Source of the DNA: Granulicella arctica
GTDB lineage: Bacteria > Acidobacteriota > Terriglobia > Terriglobales > Acidobacteriaceae
DNA: 64,000 nt
Direction: 5' to 3'
Assembly: GCF_013410065.1 (NCBI RefSeq)
Contig: NZ_JACCCW010000002.1
Coordinates: 1,178,001-1,242,000 of the forward strand
The position numbers were made by a program, and so were the translations under genes. This document shows, one piece after another, positions 51,651 to 61,435 of the stretch. Numbering within the stretch: the first letter of the stretch is position 1; each line of letters opens with the position of its first letter. Under the pieces are notes generated by a model. The model saw only the letters and a list, made by a program, of their open reading frames with translations. It had not been told where the DNA came from and ran no database searches.

Positions 51651-52115
51651 TTATCGGCTTGTATTTGACATCACGGCAAGAACATAAATGCCAAAGGCAG
51701 GAACGGAGAATAAAGTGCGAATAACGTGAAACCGAAGCCATTGCGCGCGCACTTGGGCCCATTCACGCGGTGGATTCTGTATCGACCACGTCGCGATTTG
51801 ATGATTGATGCGGAGATTTGTGGGTAGAGTGATGATGAGTATCAGCGCATAGCAGGCTGCGCCAGCTGCGGCAAGTTGTCCTGAAGTGGTATAGACACCA
51901 TACATCACAGCAAGGGCTGCGCCTCCTGCCAGAGCACCCACAACCACGATCGGCATGTATGGATCGAAGGTGTGATTCGTATGCTGGTGGAACTCAACAT
52001 AAGCAGAAGCCGAAAGCCGGGACATCGCGCGTCCCAAAGCTATCCAGTTGACCATCAATCCGCCGGTAGCGAGTGCAGAAAATAAGAGAACGATTAGTAC
52101 TATTAACTTCTCCAT
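51651..52115 (-). CDS. DUF1772-type membrane protein
   Basis: The 154-residue product has four hydrophobic segments (MEKLIVLIVLLFSALATGGLMVNW; IVVVGALAGGAALAVMYGVY; LAAAGAACYALILIITLPTNL; VIRTLFSVPAFGIYVLAVMS) and the polar motif NLRINHQIATW between helices 3 and 4. This is the layout of DUF1772, a family that includes anthrone-oxygenase-like proteins. ATG 52115 is preferred because GGAGG lies upstream and the first helix then starts the protein. Actual activity is not known. Confidence 0.75.
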   Translation of the reverse strand: MEKLIVLIVLLFSALATGGLMVNWIALGRAMSRLSASAYVEFHQHTNHTFDPYMPIVVVGALAGGAALAVMYGVYTTSGQLAAAGAACYALILIITLPTNLRINHQIATWSIQNPPREWAQVRAQWLRFHVIRTLFSVPAFGIYVLAVMSNTSR

Positions 52116-52172
52116 AGTGTAGTTTCCTCCATTTTCATCTAAGACCTTCTCAGCCGTTATCAAATGGTCCAT

Positions 52173-52528
52173 TTGTGCAGCCAGTTACGGCAGAAGTTCA
52201 TCTATTTTCCCAGGTGAAAATCTGGATTGATGAGGAGAGGCCGACTGCTGGCTACTCTCGCCACCGGCCGAATGCCCATCACGATGACAAAAGCGTTGTC
52301 TCCTCAGCAGCTTTGGAATAACCCTCCTGGCGTTCGCCTATTCCCAGAAATCCACACTTAGTTTGGTGTCTTATACCCGGCCCTGTGGATGACTATTGAG
52401 CATCTGCTGGGGATTGCGAGCCCGCCCAATGCGAGGACCAGCTTCAACCCAGCGCACGGGTTCAGACATAGAAACAAATCAGCGGTGCATATAGAACGAT
52501 GTTGCGGACTCCTCGCTCGCACTTCAGT
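52173..52528. other. Stretch without a recognisable gene
   Basis: 356 bases. A 43-codon plus-strand frame (52230-52361, starting MRRGRLLATLATGRM) has no strong ribosome binding site and no recognised features. Confidence 0.35.
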
Positions 52529-53707
52529 CTAGGGTTGGAGTGTGAGACCCTGCATATCGTCATAGCACATGGCCAAGCCCCATCCGTAAGGTGTTCGAGA
52601 GTGTTTGTCATCGTCGTGGATCGAGCTATACAGAGCGATCGTAATTTCGTTGCGGCCACGATGCAATGGAATTGGAATAGAGTTATTTTCCAATGAGAGT
52701 CGGCCATCAGGACGCTGCCGTTCGGACTCTGGATCATAGAAATTTTTCCCGGAGCTTATCAGAGACCCATTCGCAAAAACCCATATCTGGCCGATCCAAC
52801 CCAGCGATACCTGCTTCGTCTGATCCCGGTCGGAATCAACATAGGTTCTAAGCCAGGTCAAAGATGAAGGTTCCTTAGAAGCACTGTACTGCCGATTGAG
52901 ATTTACAACTCCAAATCGTTCGGAACGGATGGGCTTCCACATCCTCGGATCTTGGGGGCTCTCGGCGTACGTGGGGGCTGATCCAAAGTGCAACGCTGTC
53001 AAGGGCCCCAGTTGCCACTCATGAACAATTCCAGCCGCGTTTCCCATGCTGTCGGGAAGAGGGATCGGTGACAGGCCGTCCGTCTTGCCCGGCGTGACCA
53101 CAAGATTGGCGAACGCCGCAGGGCCGTGCAACTCCAAGCCACCCTGCTGGGTATCTCCGAGGAGCTCATCGACTGCGAGCGTGGGCTGGATAGAGTCGTT
53201 GATGAAGACATTCATGCGTTTACCCGAAACCACAAGCCGCACGTGATTCCAGCCGTCGGCGAAGACAGGAGCCCGTTTCTGGTACTCGGGATAGACGTTC
53301 CAAAGCATAAAGCCGTTGATCACCGGGCTGTATTGAATGCAGTCGTTCTCGGCCCTGCAGTCCGGAAAACTGCGAATGTAGAACTCCTCGCCGTTCTGAT
53401 GGTCACGCTGCCGGAAACGTATGCCCGGTATGTCCTCAGCCAGCGGTTTCATATCGAACTCAATCGTTCCGTCGCGAAAGGACAGTTCGTTGAGGGCGAG
53501 ATCTCCTGATTTCAGAACTATGATCCCGTCGGGAAAACCTTCCTTCATTACATATTGCACGTCAGGTTTATCGCTGACAGGATGCCAATGACTTGAGGTC
53601 ATCGAGATTACCTGGCTTGATCCAGCGTCAGGCTCCGCCGCGCTGAGGAAGTTAGGCAGCGAAAGGCAAAGTGTTATGACGAGCGTTCTCAGTTGAGATC
53701 TATGCAT
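52529..53707 (-). CDS. Secreted two-domain protein with concanavalin-like fold
   Basis: The 392-residue product has a signal peptide (MHRSQLRTLVITLCLSLPNFLSA) and then a concanavalin/DUF1080-like sandwich (about 60-210: LSFRDGTIEFDMKPL, GIRFRQRDHQNGEEFYIRSF, GWNHVRLVVSGKRMNVFIND, GGLELHGPAAFANLVV). The C-terminal half (about 225-390) resembles a galactose-binding beta-sandwich (WIGQIWVFANGSLIS, HRGRNEITIALYSSIH). It is likely exported to the periplasm or surface and could bind or process carbohydrate. No catalytic residues are evident to me. It is a single gene on the minus strand. Confidence 0.7.
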   Translation of the reverse strand: MHRSQLRTLVITLCLSLPNFLSAAEPDAGSSQVISMTSSHWHPVSDKPDVQYVMKEGFPDGIIVLKSGDLALNELSFRDGTIEFDMKPLAEDIPGIRFRQRDHQNGEEFYIRSFPDCRAENDCIQYSPVINGFMLWNVYPEYQKRAPVFADGWNHVRLVVSGKRMNVFINDSIQPTLAVDELLGDTQQGGLELHGPAAFANLVVTPGKTDGLSPIPLPDSMGNAAGIVHEWQLGPLTALHFGSAPTYAESPQDPRMWKPIRSERFGVVNLNRQYSASKEPSSLTWLRTYVDSDRDQTKQVSLGWIGQIWVFANGSLISSGKNFYDPESERQRPDGRLSLENNSIPIPLHRGRNEITIALYSSIHDDDKHSRTPYGWGLAMCYDDMQGLTLQP

Positions 53708-53793
53708 TGTTTCCTCTTGTTCTGCTGTGTCTCATGTGCCGCTCTCACTCAGTGCCGATTACCAGAGATGGGCATAGCAACCGGCACGAACGC

Positions 53794-54327
53794 TTATGAC
53801 ATGTGTGGATTTGACGAGTAGGTGATTGCGGCTATCCTCCAACCGTCAGTTCCTTTAACCAAAACCCAGGTCTCGCTCCCGCGATTTTGTTCCTTTCCGT
53901 CTACCAGGAATACGAAGTCAAAGTACACCGACGCAATCGTCCCGTCGCTGTTCTCCTGTAGATGTGTGTGCGTCGGATTGAAGCTAGCTTTTGAGGTCGA
54001 AACGACCTTGGCGAAGTCTGTGACACTTCCCTCCCGGACCTTTACCGCATCCGGCGATTTCGCTTTAGCACGAGCATAAGCGTCATCTGAAAGCACGTTG
54101 AGCCACATACTGCCCTGCGGAATGAATAGCTGGGCTAGCCGCGACCCATCATGAGTGATAACAGCTTCGTGATAAGCGTCCATCACATGCTGAACGTCGA
54201 CAGTATCCGAAGTAGTTCTGGCGAGGACAGCCTGGTTGCTCTCAGCAGGCGGTAGGCTTTGAGCGAAGCCCGCGGTGCCGATCAGAATTGTGAGAGCAAA
54301 GAGGTGGCTGATGATGAAACGCTTCAT
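53794..54327 (-). CDS. Exported SgcJ/EcaC-like (NTF2-fold) protein
   Basis: The 177-residue protein begins with a signal peptide (MKRFIISHLFALTILIGTAGFAQ). The mature part is NTF2-like (VDVQHVMDAYHEAVITHDGSRLAQLFIPQGSMWLNVLSDD, IASVYFDFVFLVDGKEQNRGSETWVLVKGTDGWRIAAITYS). W-V-L-V-K-x-x-D-G-W-R-I is the common last strand of the family. Function is unknown; it might bind a small hydrophobic ligand in the periplasm. The start ATG follows AGGAGAT. Confidence 0.8.
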   Translation of the reverse strand: MKRFIISHLFALTILIGTAGFAQSLPPAESNQAVLARTTSDTVDVQHVMDAYHEAVITHDGSRLAQLFIPQGSMWLNVLSDDAYARAKAKSPDAVKVREGSVTDFAKVVSTSKASFNPTHTHLQENSDGTIASVYFDFVFLVDGKEQNRGSETWVLVKGTDGWRIAAITYSSNPHMS

Positions 54328-54597
54328 GTGTTATCTCCTTGACGACCACCGCTGCGAATATCACCTCTGAACCAGAGAGCAGCAATGTCTAGCGTGAATC
54401 TACACACGTTCACAGCACAGAGGGCCGATTTGTTCTGAAGCGGTTCCATCGGTTGCAGGGCGGTTCATTGATCAAACAAGAGGGACCTGCGCTAAGCGTT
54501 CCGAAGAGTTTGCACGGACTTCACAACGATTCCTCCGCAAAGCCCAGCCCAGTTCCATGCTTCAATCTGTCAGAATAGCTAGAACTGACTGGAAGCA

Positions 54598-55689
54598 ATG
54601 ATGAAACACATTCTCAGATGGTCGGTCGTCTCCGTGGTCTTTTGGACGGCCATCGCACTGGTCTTTGCTTTGCCTCAACTAGGGCAGAACAATAACCTGC
54701 ACAAGGTCCTCATCTCAGCGCTGGCGGAATGGTGGTCCTGGGGAATTGTGGTGCCCGGCATCCTGGCCCTGGATCAAGCCCTTCCTTTTCCAGTGCAACG
54801 GATCGTACCTCGTCTCATCGCGCACCTTGTTTTGGGACCCTTCGTGACAGCGGTGTATTGTTACGTTGAGACCGCGTTGAAGGCCCTGCTCGGCGTAGGG
54901 GCATGGTCCAGGCTTGCTGGGACGGGAGTCATCACGGAAGCTCTCAAGGGAATGTTCTGGAGCATGCTCGTTTACTGCCTCATCGTTGGTGTATGGGAGG
55001 CTTACCTCTACCACCAGCGCTATGTCTCCGCTGAGCTGCAGATGGAACGACTACAGAGGAACTTTTCAGAGGCTCGCCTCAACGCATTGCGCATGCAGTT
55101 AGATCCACACTTCCTCTTCAATGCGCTCAACACCGTATCCTCCCAGGTCGAGCGCGAACCAAAACTCGCCAGAAGAATGATCGAACACCTGGGCGATCTG
55201 CTGCGTCTTTCTCTGAACTCACAGGGAGTTCACGAGATATCGCTTGCTGAAGAACTGGCCTTCCTCGACCACTATCTGGCCATACAGAGGATTCGCTTCG
55301 GCGATACCTTGAAGGTCGAGATGAGAATCGCTCCTGACGTAAAAGATGCTCTGGTTCCCAGTCTCTTTATTCAGCCGCTGGTGGAAAACGCCATCCGCCA
55401 CGGCATTTCAAAAAGAGCTAGGGGCGGCTCCATTGTTTTGAGCGCGCAACGTGTCGAGGAGCGACTCCTCATTCAAGTGCTAGACGATGGTGCGGGACTG
55501 CCGCCTGGATGGTCGTTCGAAGATCACAAGGGCGTTGGCCTCTCGGTGACGCGAGAGCGGATCGCTGGATTGTATCCCGACAACACGAGCCAATTTGAGG
55601 TTCGGCGTCGAAGAGAAGGAGGGACAGAGGTATACCTCTCATTTCCGCTGCACATGCGAAAGGAAACAGATGACGGCCTTACAATCTGA
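54598..55689 (+). CDS. LytS/AlgZ-type sensor histidine kinase
   Basis: The 363-residue kinase has four predicted membrane helices in its first 145 residues (SVVSVVFWTAIALVFALP, WWSWGIVVPGILALDQAL, LIAHLVLGPFVTAVYCYVE, MFWSMLVYCLIVGVWEAYLY). The His_kinase domain follows, with the H-box RMQLDPHFLFNALNTVSSQV, and a HATPase region (LVENAIRHGI, DDGAGLPPGW, GVGLSVTRERIAGLYP). It phosphorylates a LytTR regulator, encoded next, whose start overlaps the kinase gene by 20 bases. The signal it senses is not readable. Confidence 0.9.
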   Translation: MMKHILRWSVVSVVFWTAIALVFALPQLGQNNNLHKVLISALAEWWSWGIVVPGILALDQALPFPVQRIVPRLIAHLVLGPFVTAVYCYVETALKALLGVGAWSRLAGTGVITEALKGMFWSMLVYCLIVGVWEAYLYHQRYVSAELQMERLQRNFSEARLNALRMQLDPHFLFNALNTVSSQVEREPKLARRMIEHLGDLLRLSLNSQGVHEISLAEELAFLDHYLAIQRIRFGDTLKVEMRIAPDVKDALVPSLFIQPLVENAIRHGISKRARGGSIVLSAQRVEERLLIQVLDDGAGLPPGWSFEDHKGVGLSVTRERIAGLYPDNTSQFEVRRRREGGTEVYLSFPLHMRKETDDGLTI

Positions 55690-56455
55690 CGGTATCCGGG
55701 CACTCATCGTGGATGATGAGGCTCCTGCGCGCCAGCGCATCTCCGACTTGTTGCATCAAGACGCGGAGGTGAGTTCTGTGCACGAAGCAGGCGATGGGGG
55801 GACAGCAGTGCGAATGATCCTCAGCGAAAAACCCGACTTGGTACTACTGGATGTACAGATGCCTGAGTTGAACGGCCTGGAGGTGATCGAAGCAGTTGGT
55901 CCGGAAAATATGCCACTCACGGTCTTTGTCACTGCGTACGATCAGCACGCCATCCGAGCCTTCGAAGCAAATGCTTTGGACTACCTCCTCAAGCCTTTTA
56001 GCGATGAGCGGTTCGAGACGATGCTGATGCGGGTCAAGAAGCGGAGGGATGATCTCCATCTTCGGGAATTCGGCCAAAGCGTAGCGCGAGCGATTGCGAT
56101 GCAAGCGGCGGACACGCGCTATCTGGATCGGCTGGCAGTCAAGACGGATGGAATTACAAGGTTCGTTCGTGTGAAGGACATCGAATGGATCGAAGCGGCT
56201 GGGGTCTATGTCACCCTCCATACCTCCGGGAAAGAATTTCTTTATAGAGCCTCGTTAACTGATCTGGCGCAGAGTCTCGACCCGAACCGCTTTCTTCGCA
56301 TACATCGCTCTGTCATCGTCAATATCGAAAGCATTGTGCAGCTTGAACCCCTTTCCCATGGGGAGTTCGAGGTTCTCCTAAAAGACGGCTCCCATCCCCG
56401 TGTCAGCAGAACCTATCGCAACTCAATGGAGAAGCGATTTGGGCAAAAGCTTTAG
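55670..56455 (+). CDS. LytTR-family response regulator
   Basis: This 261-residue protein couples a receiver (ALIVDDEAPARQRI, phospho-Asp in DLVLLDVQMPELNG, VTAYDQHAIRAF, DYLLKPF) to a LytTR DNA-binding domain (IEWIEAAGVYVTLHT, FLRIHRSVIVNIESIVQLEP, RVSRTYRNSM). I chose ATG 55670, inside the kinase gene, since the receiver begins there. LytTR regulators bind direct-repeat sites at their target promoters. The pair is a complete two-component system; no clear target is beside it except the peptidase-like gene 77 bases downstream. Confidence 0.9.
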   Translation: MTALQSDGIRALIVDDEAPARQRISDLLHQDAEVSSVHEAGDGGTAVRMILSEKPDLVLLDVQMPELNGLEVIEAVGPENMPLTVFVTAYDQHAIRAFEANALDYLLKPFSDERFETMLMRVKKRRDDLHLREFGQSVARAIAMQAADTRYLDRLAVKTDGITRFVRVKDIEWIEAAGVYVTLHTSGKEFLYRASLTDLAQSLDPNRFLRIHRSVIVNIESIVQLEPLSHGEFEVLLKDGSHPRVSRTYRNSMEKRFGQKL

Positions 56456-56532
56456 ACCGGAGCTGATTGATCGGTGTGCAAAGCGGCTAGAGCGTGGCGG
56501 GCTCTAAGTGAGTCGAATGCGACTCTATTGAG

Positions 56533-57252
56533 ATGATGCGTTCCTCGCTGTTTGGCTTCATAGCCACCGCCATGCTGTTCGTCTCCTCGCTCGCTGCCCA
56601 GGTCACTCAGAATGACTTTGCGGCCAGAACAGACGCAGTCCAACCCGCACGGGAGGCTCTTGACCTCGCCATGTACGGGCGCATCCGCGACGAATCCTTC
56701 ACCCGCTCGCGCATCATGGACTATGCCGTTGCACTGTTCGATGACATCGGCCCACGGCTGACCGGCTCTCCCAACATGGCTCGGGCCAACGCCTGGACGC
56801 GTGTAGTCACGCCCAAGGCTGACTTTGAGAAGCTATCCGCTTACTTCAACATTGATAACGGCGGCGGAAAGCTGCTTGGTGTCTATGCCGAAGGCAACAC
56901 CGCCATCGTGCCCATCTTCGAAGAGTGGATCACTCCACTGAAAGACCTTGGAGTGACGGCCATTACTCTGCGTCCCAGCGGGTCGTCCGATCTGGACAGC
57001 TTCGAAGACGCCGGCATCCCTTCGTTTCAGTTCATTCAGGACCCCAGAGACTACGGGACTCGAAGCGTTCACACCAACCAGGACACATACGAACGTCTAT
57101 CCCCGGAGGATCTTAAACAGGCCGCTGTCGTCGAGGCTGTCTTTCTCTACAACGCTGCGATGCGCGACCAGATGCTCCCACGCAAGGTGTTGCTTCAGCC
57201 CCCACCGTCGTCGCTGACTCCCGTGATCCTCCCGATACCTGATACGAAGTGA
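56533..57252 (+). pseudogene. M28-type peptidase with a large internal deletion
   Basis: The 239-residue product has a signal peptide (MMRSSLFGFIATAMLFVSSLAAQ) and the start of a Q-type M28 peptidase (YAVALFDDIGPRLTGSPNMARANAWTR). From about residue 93 it jumps to the C-terminal part (FNIDNGGGKLLGVYAEGNTAIVP and IPSFQFIQDPRDYGTRSVHTNQDTYERL). About 250-300 residues that normally hold the first zinc ligands and the catalytic Asp are missing in frame. Only the last His/Asp region remains (SVHTNQDTYER). It could be translated but cannot be an active peptidase. No frameshift is seen, so it looks like a clean deletion near 56808. Confidence 0.75.
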
Positions 57253-57531
57253 ACGACCCGTGCCTTCGTCAAATAAGCAAACGGTGCGGCTAATGACCAG
57301 GTTGTGCGTGCAGCCGACCCTGTTTGCGCCAGGCCCCTGGAGTTCTCCCTGTTACCCATTCTGCCCAGACAATCAATCGGCAAAAGGGGAATGTAGACGA
57401 AGCAACGCTGGAATTCGTGGCATTGGCATGAAGCGCATCCGCTGCTCTGCTGAGGTCAGGGACCGCGATCAAATCTGTCATAAATAAGGATGCTATAGGC
57501 GAGTTCCGCCCCCAGCAATAGAATCGAAAGG

Positions 57532-57912
57532 ATGGCAGAATTGAAGACGTATCGGGCTACGCGGATCGCCGTAGTGGATGATGACTACCGAGTCCGGGAG
57601 TCTCTCGGTAGCCTTTTGGAATCCGCAGGATACGCCTTTGCCGTCTTCGATTCTGCGGAGGTATTTTTGCAGTCAAGATTTTTTGCTGAAGTGAGTTGCC
57701 TAATTACGGATGTTCGAATGCCGGGTATCGATGGTCTGGAACTACAACGCCGTGTCAAACTGCGACGCCCTCAGTTGCCCGTCATTTGCATAACTGCCCA
57801 TGACGATGACGGAGCCAAAACACGCGCGCTCGAGCAAGGGGCGGTAGGATTTCTTTATAAACCATTCAGCTCCAAAGAGTTAATCAACTCCATTCGACTG
57901 GCTCTTCAGTAG
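57532..57912 (+). CDS. Single-domain response regulator
   Basis: The 126-residue protein is a receiver only: IAVVDDDYRVRESLGSLLESAGY, phospho-Asp in CLITDVRMPGIDG, CITAHDDDGAK, GFLYKPFSSKEL. There is no output domain, so it acts by phosphotransfer or by binding to a partner. It is most like the receiver of FixJ-type regulators. The large PAS kinase starts 79 bases downstream and a FixJ-like regulator follows that, so it may be a phosphate sink or a second target of the same kinase. Confidence 0.9.
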   Translation: MAELKTYRATRIAVVDDDYRVRESLGSLLESAGYAFAVFDSAEVFLQSRFFAEVSCLITDVRMPGIDGLELQRRVKLRRPQLPVICITAHDDDGAKTRALEQGAVGFLYKPFSSKELINSIRLALQ

Positions 57913-57991
57913 GGTGGATAGCTCTCCGATGTCGGCTGCCGGAAATAACGGGGTGCAGTCTGAATCTATTTAAATTGAGCCTAGTCGCATA

Positions 57992-60505
57992 ATGAAAGGG
58001 CCCAAGCTATCAGGCAGCATTTTGTCGGGAAAACAATCTTCAGAGGTATTCGAGCCATTGCGTTCCTTCGTGAGCAAAGAACCAACGACCCCTTCCTCGT
58101 CGCCTGCGAGCGAACCCATGCAGTGCGTGGACCTCACCACTGCGGTGAGCATTGTTCGGGCGATTTCTTCAGAGTTCAGGCTTGAGAAGCTCATCGACAC
58201 GCTCATGGCGATCGCGCTGGAACATGCGGGTGCCGATCATGGTTTCCTGATCTGCCTACAAGGCGTCGAACTGCGGATCGAAGCGGAGGCTTTCTTCTCC
58301 CACAATAACCTGCAAATTCGTCCTCGGCAGGATGGAGTAACCGCAACAGACATTCCCGTGTCTATTCTCCATCGCGCGATCAAGACGCAGCAGAGTGTTG
58401 TCGTCAATGATTGCGCCACACCAAACCCATTCTCCGACGACGAATACCTCTATTCGAAATCCGTCCGATCGATAATTTGCGTGCCTCTTATGAAGAACGC
58501 CGAGGTCAATAGGGTTCTCTATCTGGAAAACAGCACGGAAAAGAATGCGTTTACGCCGACGCGAATTGCCTTGCTCGAGTTTCTCGCCACCCAGGCGGCA
58601 GTCTCACTCGAGAAAGCCGACCGCTGCACCAAAGCATCGCGGTCCGATGACGATCCCCGCCTTATTCTGAACACTATCCCGATTGTGGCATTTGTATGCG
58701 CCGCGGACGGCACTCTGGAGTTTTACAATCAATGCTGGCTCGACTACACCGGATTTACGCTGGAACAGTCTCTGGGGGACGGTTGGATGGCCGCCCTTCA
58801 TCCCGACGATCTTGGTGAGCTCTTGGCCAAGAGGCGTGCTCGCTTAGCAAACGGCAAAGCTGCAGAGCATGAAGCCCGCATACGTCGCTTTGATGGGCAA
58901 TATCGTTGGTTTGTTATTCGCGTCGCGCCGCTTCGGAATCAATCCGGAGACGTCGAAAAATGGTATGGAGCATGTACCGATATTGAGGGTCAAAAAGTTG
59001 AGGAGCAAAACCTGAAGCGAAGCGAAAGGTATTTGCTCGAAGCTCAGCAGTTGAGCCACTGCGGCAGCTGGTCCTGGAATGTTCGAACTCGCACCGGCTT
59101 CTGGTCGCAGGAGCTGTTTCATATTCTGGGGTACGATCCTGAAACCATTTCGCCCACCTTGGAACTGTTCTTAGCCAGGGTTCATCCCGAGGATCGCCCG
59201 AGGATGGAAGCGGTGGTGAAAGTGGAGATGTCGGGGTCGGATGCGGATTTGCCGTCTGACTATCGCATTGTCCTTCCGGACGGAACGATCAAACATCTTC
59301 ACGCTATTGCTCATCCGGTAAGAAATGACTTGGGTGAGGTAGTTGAAGTCGTAGGCTCCAGCATGGATGTGACGGAACGATACAGAAACGAGCAGTTGGT
59401 CCGTGAGAGCGAACAAATGCTTCGTCGAACGATCGCGACAATCCCAGGGTTGTGGTCTGCCACAAATGGTGGCGAAATTGATTTCATGAACGATCGCTAT
59501 CTCAGCTACTACGCCGGAGATGAGGTGGAGGGTTTCGCGGACCAAGGTTGGCTAAGCCACATCCACCCAGACGAAGTGGGCGAAGTAACGCGCCAATGGA
59601 CCGAATCCGTGGCGACAGGTCGACCGTTTGCATCTGAATTCCGCCGCAAGCAGCCGGATGGCTCCTATTGGTGGTTCAAGAACCTAGGATGGCCCCTGCG
59701 AAACTCATTCGGTCAGATTGTTCGTTGGTATGGCTTGCTGCTCGATACGAATGAACGCCGTAACAGGGAACAAGAAATGCAACGATTGCAGGGCAGCCTC
59801 GCGCGGGCGATGCGACTCGCCACCGCCGGCGAGCTCGCCGCCTCTATCGCGCACGAAGTGAGTCAACCGGTTGCCGCAGTGCTGTCAAACGCAGAAGCCT
59901 CGATGCATTGGCTTAGTGAAAGTACGTTGAATCTTCCGAATGCTCGCCGCGACGTTCAAAGAATTGTCCGTGACGCAAGCGACGCTGCCGAGGTGATAAG
60001 CCGTGTCCGAGAGCTTTTTAAGCGATCCGTTCCTAAGAATTCGGCTCTTAACTTAAACGAAATCATCGCCGAGGTGCTTCGCTTGATGCACAACGAGCTC
60101 TTGCGACGAAGCCTTTCCGTTGAGACAGAGTTGGAAGAACATCTACCTCATGCATGGGGAGATAGAGTCCAGATTCAACAGGTCATCCTCAACCTTCTGC
60201 TCAACGGAATGGAAGCAATGAATGGACTAACCGGCGGGCTAAGAAGACTTGTTATCAGCTCGAAACGGGAGGGTGCCACTGAGCTATTGGTTCAAATCCG
60301 GGACTATGGGGTTGGGTTGAAGGATGGGGACAGCGTTTTTGAGAGCTTTTTCACCACAAAGGAAAATGGGATCGGAATGGGCTTATCAATTTGCCGATCG
60401 ATCATCCATGCTCACCAAGGTCGAATATGGACCGCGCCCTGCGAAGGCCCCGGCGCATCTTTCCGCTTCACTCTTCCAATGGAAAAGTTGGAGCTGCCAT
60501 CATGA
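57992..60505 (+). CDS. GAF/PAS sensor histidine kinase (FixL-like)
   Basis: The 837-residue soluble kinase has a GAF domain at about 55-210 (LEKLIDTLMAIALEHAGADHG, SIICVPLMKNAEVNRVLYLEN), three PAS domains (about 225-340, 350-465 and 470-595; each with W-x-x-x-I/L-H-P-D-D-like motifs and PAC ends such as WYGACTDIEGQ), a HisKA region with LAASIAHEVSQPVAAVLSN (phospho-His), and a HATPase domain (NLLLNGMEAMNG, GIGMGLSICRSIIHAHQGR). No membrane helix is present. The PAS sequence gives no sure haem or flavin ligand. Its stop overlaps the next regulator's start (ATGA), so it is translationally coupled to that FixJ-like partner. Confidence 0.9.
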   Translation: MKGPKLSGSILSGKQSSEVFEPLRSFVSKEPTTPSSSPASEPMQCVDLTTAVSIVRAISSEFRLEKLIDTLMAIALEHAGADHGFLICLQGVELRIEAEAFFSHNNLQIRPRQDGVTATDIPVSILHRAIKTQQSVVVNDCATPNPFSDDEYLYSKSVRSIICVPLMKNAEVNRVLYLENSTEKNAFTPTRIALLEFLATQAAVSLEKADRCTKASRSDDDPRLILNTIPIVAFVCAADGTLEFYNQCWLDYTGFTLEQSLGDGWMAALHPDDLGELLAKRRARLANGKAAEHEARIRRFDGQYRWFVIRVAPLRNQSGDVEKWYGACTDIEGQKVEEQNLKRSERYLLEAQQLSHCGSWSWNVRTRTGFWSQELFHILGYDPETISPTLELFLARVHPEDRPRMEAVVKVEMSGSDADLPSDYRIVLPDGTIKHLHAIAHPVRNDLGEVVEVVGSSMDVTERYRNEQLVRESEQMLRRTIATIPGLWSATNGGEIDFMNDRYLSYYAGDEVEGFADQGWLSHIHPDEVGEVTRQWTESVATGRPFASEFRRKQPDGSYWWFKNLGWPLRNSFGQIVRWYGLLLDTNERRNREQEMQRLQGSLARAMRLATAGELAASIAHEVSQPVAAVLSNAEASMHWLSESTLNLPNARRDVQRIVRDASDAAEVISRVRELFKRSVPKNSALNLNEIIAEVLRLMHNELLRRSLSVETELEEHLPHAWGDRVQIQQVILNLLLNGMEAMNGLTGGLRRLVISSKREGATELLVQIRDYGVGLKDGDSVFESFFTTKENGIGMGLSICRSIIHAHQGRIWTAPCEGPGASFRFTLPMEKLELPS

Positions 60506-61134
60506 ACCCGGAAACACACTTTGTCTTCGTCGTCGATGACGACATTCGGGTGCGCGAGGCTTTTTGCAGCCTTCTGGAATCTGCCGGATTTAGCGCCGCA
60601 GCTTTTGCCACGGCGACAGAGTTTCTCGAATCCGAAAAACCCGATTGCCCCAGTTGCATCATCCTGGACCTTGAATTGCCCGACATCAACGGCCTGGAGG
60701 TTCAGCAGCAACTTTCCGGTGACGATAGTCCGCCTATCATCTTTATTACGGGAAGAGGCGACATTCCGTCCTCAGTTCGTGCAATGAAATCCGGCGCGGT
60801 TGAATTCCTGCTGAAGCCGATCCGCAAGAACGTACTATTGCCAGTGCTTGAGAAAGCAATCACACGCGATCGAACCGCACGAGATGCCAGGTTAGTTCTC
60901 TCTGAGCTGCGAAAACGGTATGCGACGCTGACGCCACGCGAGCGTGAGGTACTCCCCTTTGTAATTGCGGGCTTCGCGAATAAAAACACTGCCGCCGAAC
61001 TCGGAAACAGCGAGTTCACCATTGGGATTCAACGCGGACAGGTAATGCGTAAGATGGGTGCAAGATCGCTGGCCGAGCTAATCAGAATGGCGGACAAGCT
61101 CGGAATCACGCAATCAGAGAGCCATAGATCATGA
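60502..61134 (+). CDS. FixJ/NarL-type response regulator
   Basis: The 210-residue protein has a receiver (FVVDDDIRVREAFCSLLESAGF, phospho-Asp in CIILDLELPDING, FITGRGDIPSSVRAM, FLLKPIRKN) and a LuxR-type HTH (LTPREREVLPFVIAGFANKNTAAELG, then VMRKMGARSLAELIRMADKLG). The HTH recognition region has IGIQRGQVMRK where relatives have VKVHRGQVMRK. ATG 60502 overlaps the kinase stop, and upstream reading is excluded by the coupling. The kinase, this regulator and the single receiver at 57532 form one signalling group. Confidence 0.92.
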   Translation: MNPETHFVFVVDDDIRVREAFCSLLESAGFSAAAFATATEFLESEKPDCPSCIILDLELPDINGLEVQQQLSGDDSPPIIFITGRGDIPSSVRAMKSGAVEFLLKPIRKNVLLPVLEKAITRDRTARDARLVLSELRKRYATLTPREREVLPFVIAGFANKNTAAELGNSEFTIGIQRGQVMRKMGARSLAELIRMADKLGITQSESHRS

Positions 61135-61435
61135 TCTTGTAGGTAGTAGTCTCTTCTTGTCATGCGGCTAAACAATGACGAGGCTTGTATAAACCTGGCT
61201 GTTGTTTTCAGAATTATCTGGCATAACGATCAAAGCTACGGCCATAGGTTAAGACACATGCTTCCGCTATTTGTGCCGACGATGCCAAGCGCTGCATCGC
61301 CGGCTTCAGCAAATCGATAGCTTGAAAGCTGTGCCCCTTCGCGCCATGTGCAATTGGAAGAGCTTCTGCCATAGATACGCTGTGACTTCTCGTCTGTGGA
61401 ACCGAACCTTTCATCCAGATTCCGCTTCGCGATAT
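61135..61435. other. Stretch without a firm gene
   Basis: 301 bases between the FixJ-like gene and the cupin gene. A minus-strand frame of 66 codons (61214-61414) lies just after the cupin gene and could be a small protein, but its sequence (SFQAIDLLKPAMQRLASSAQ) shows no family I know. Confidence 0.35.
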
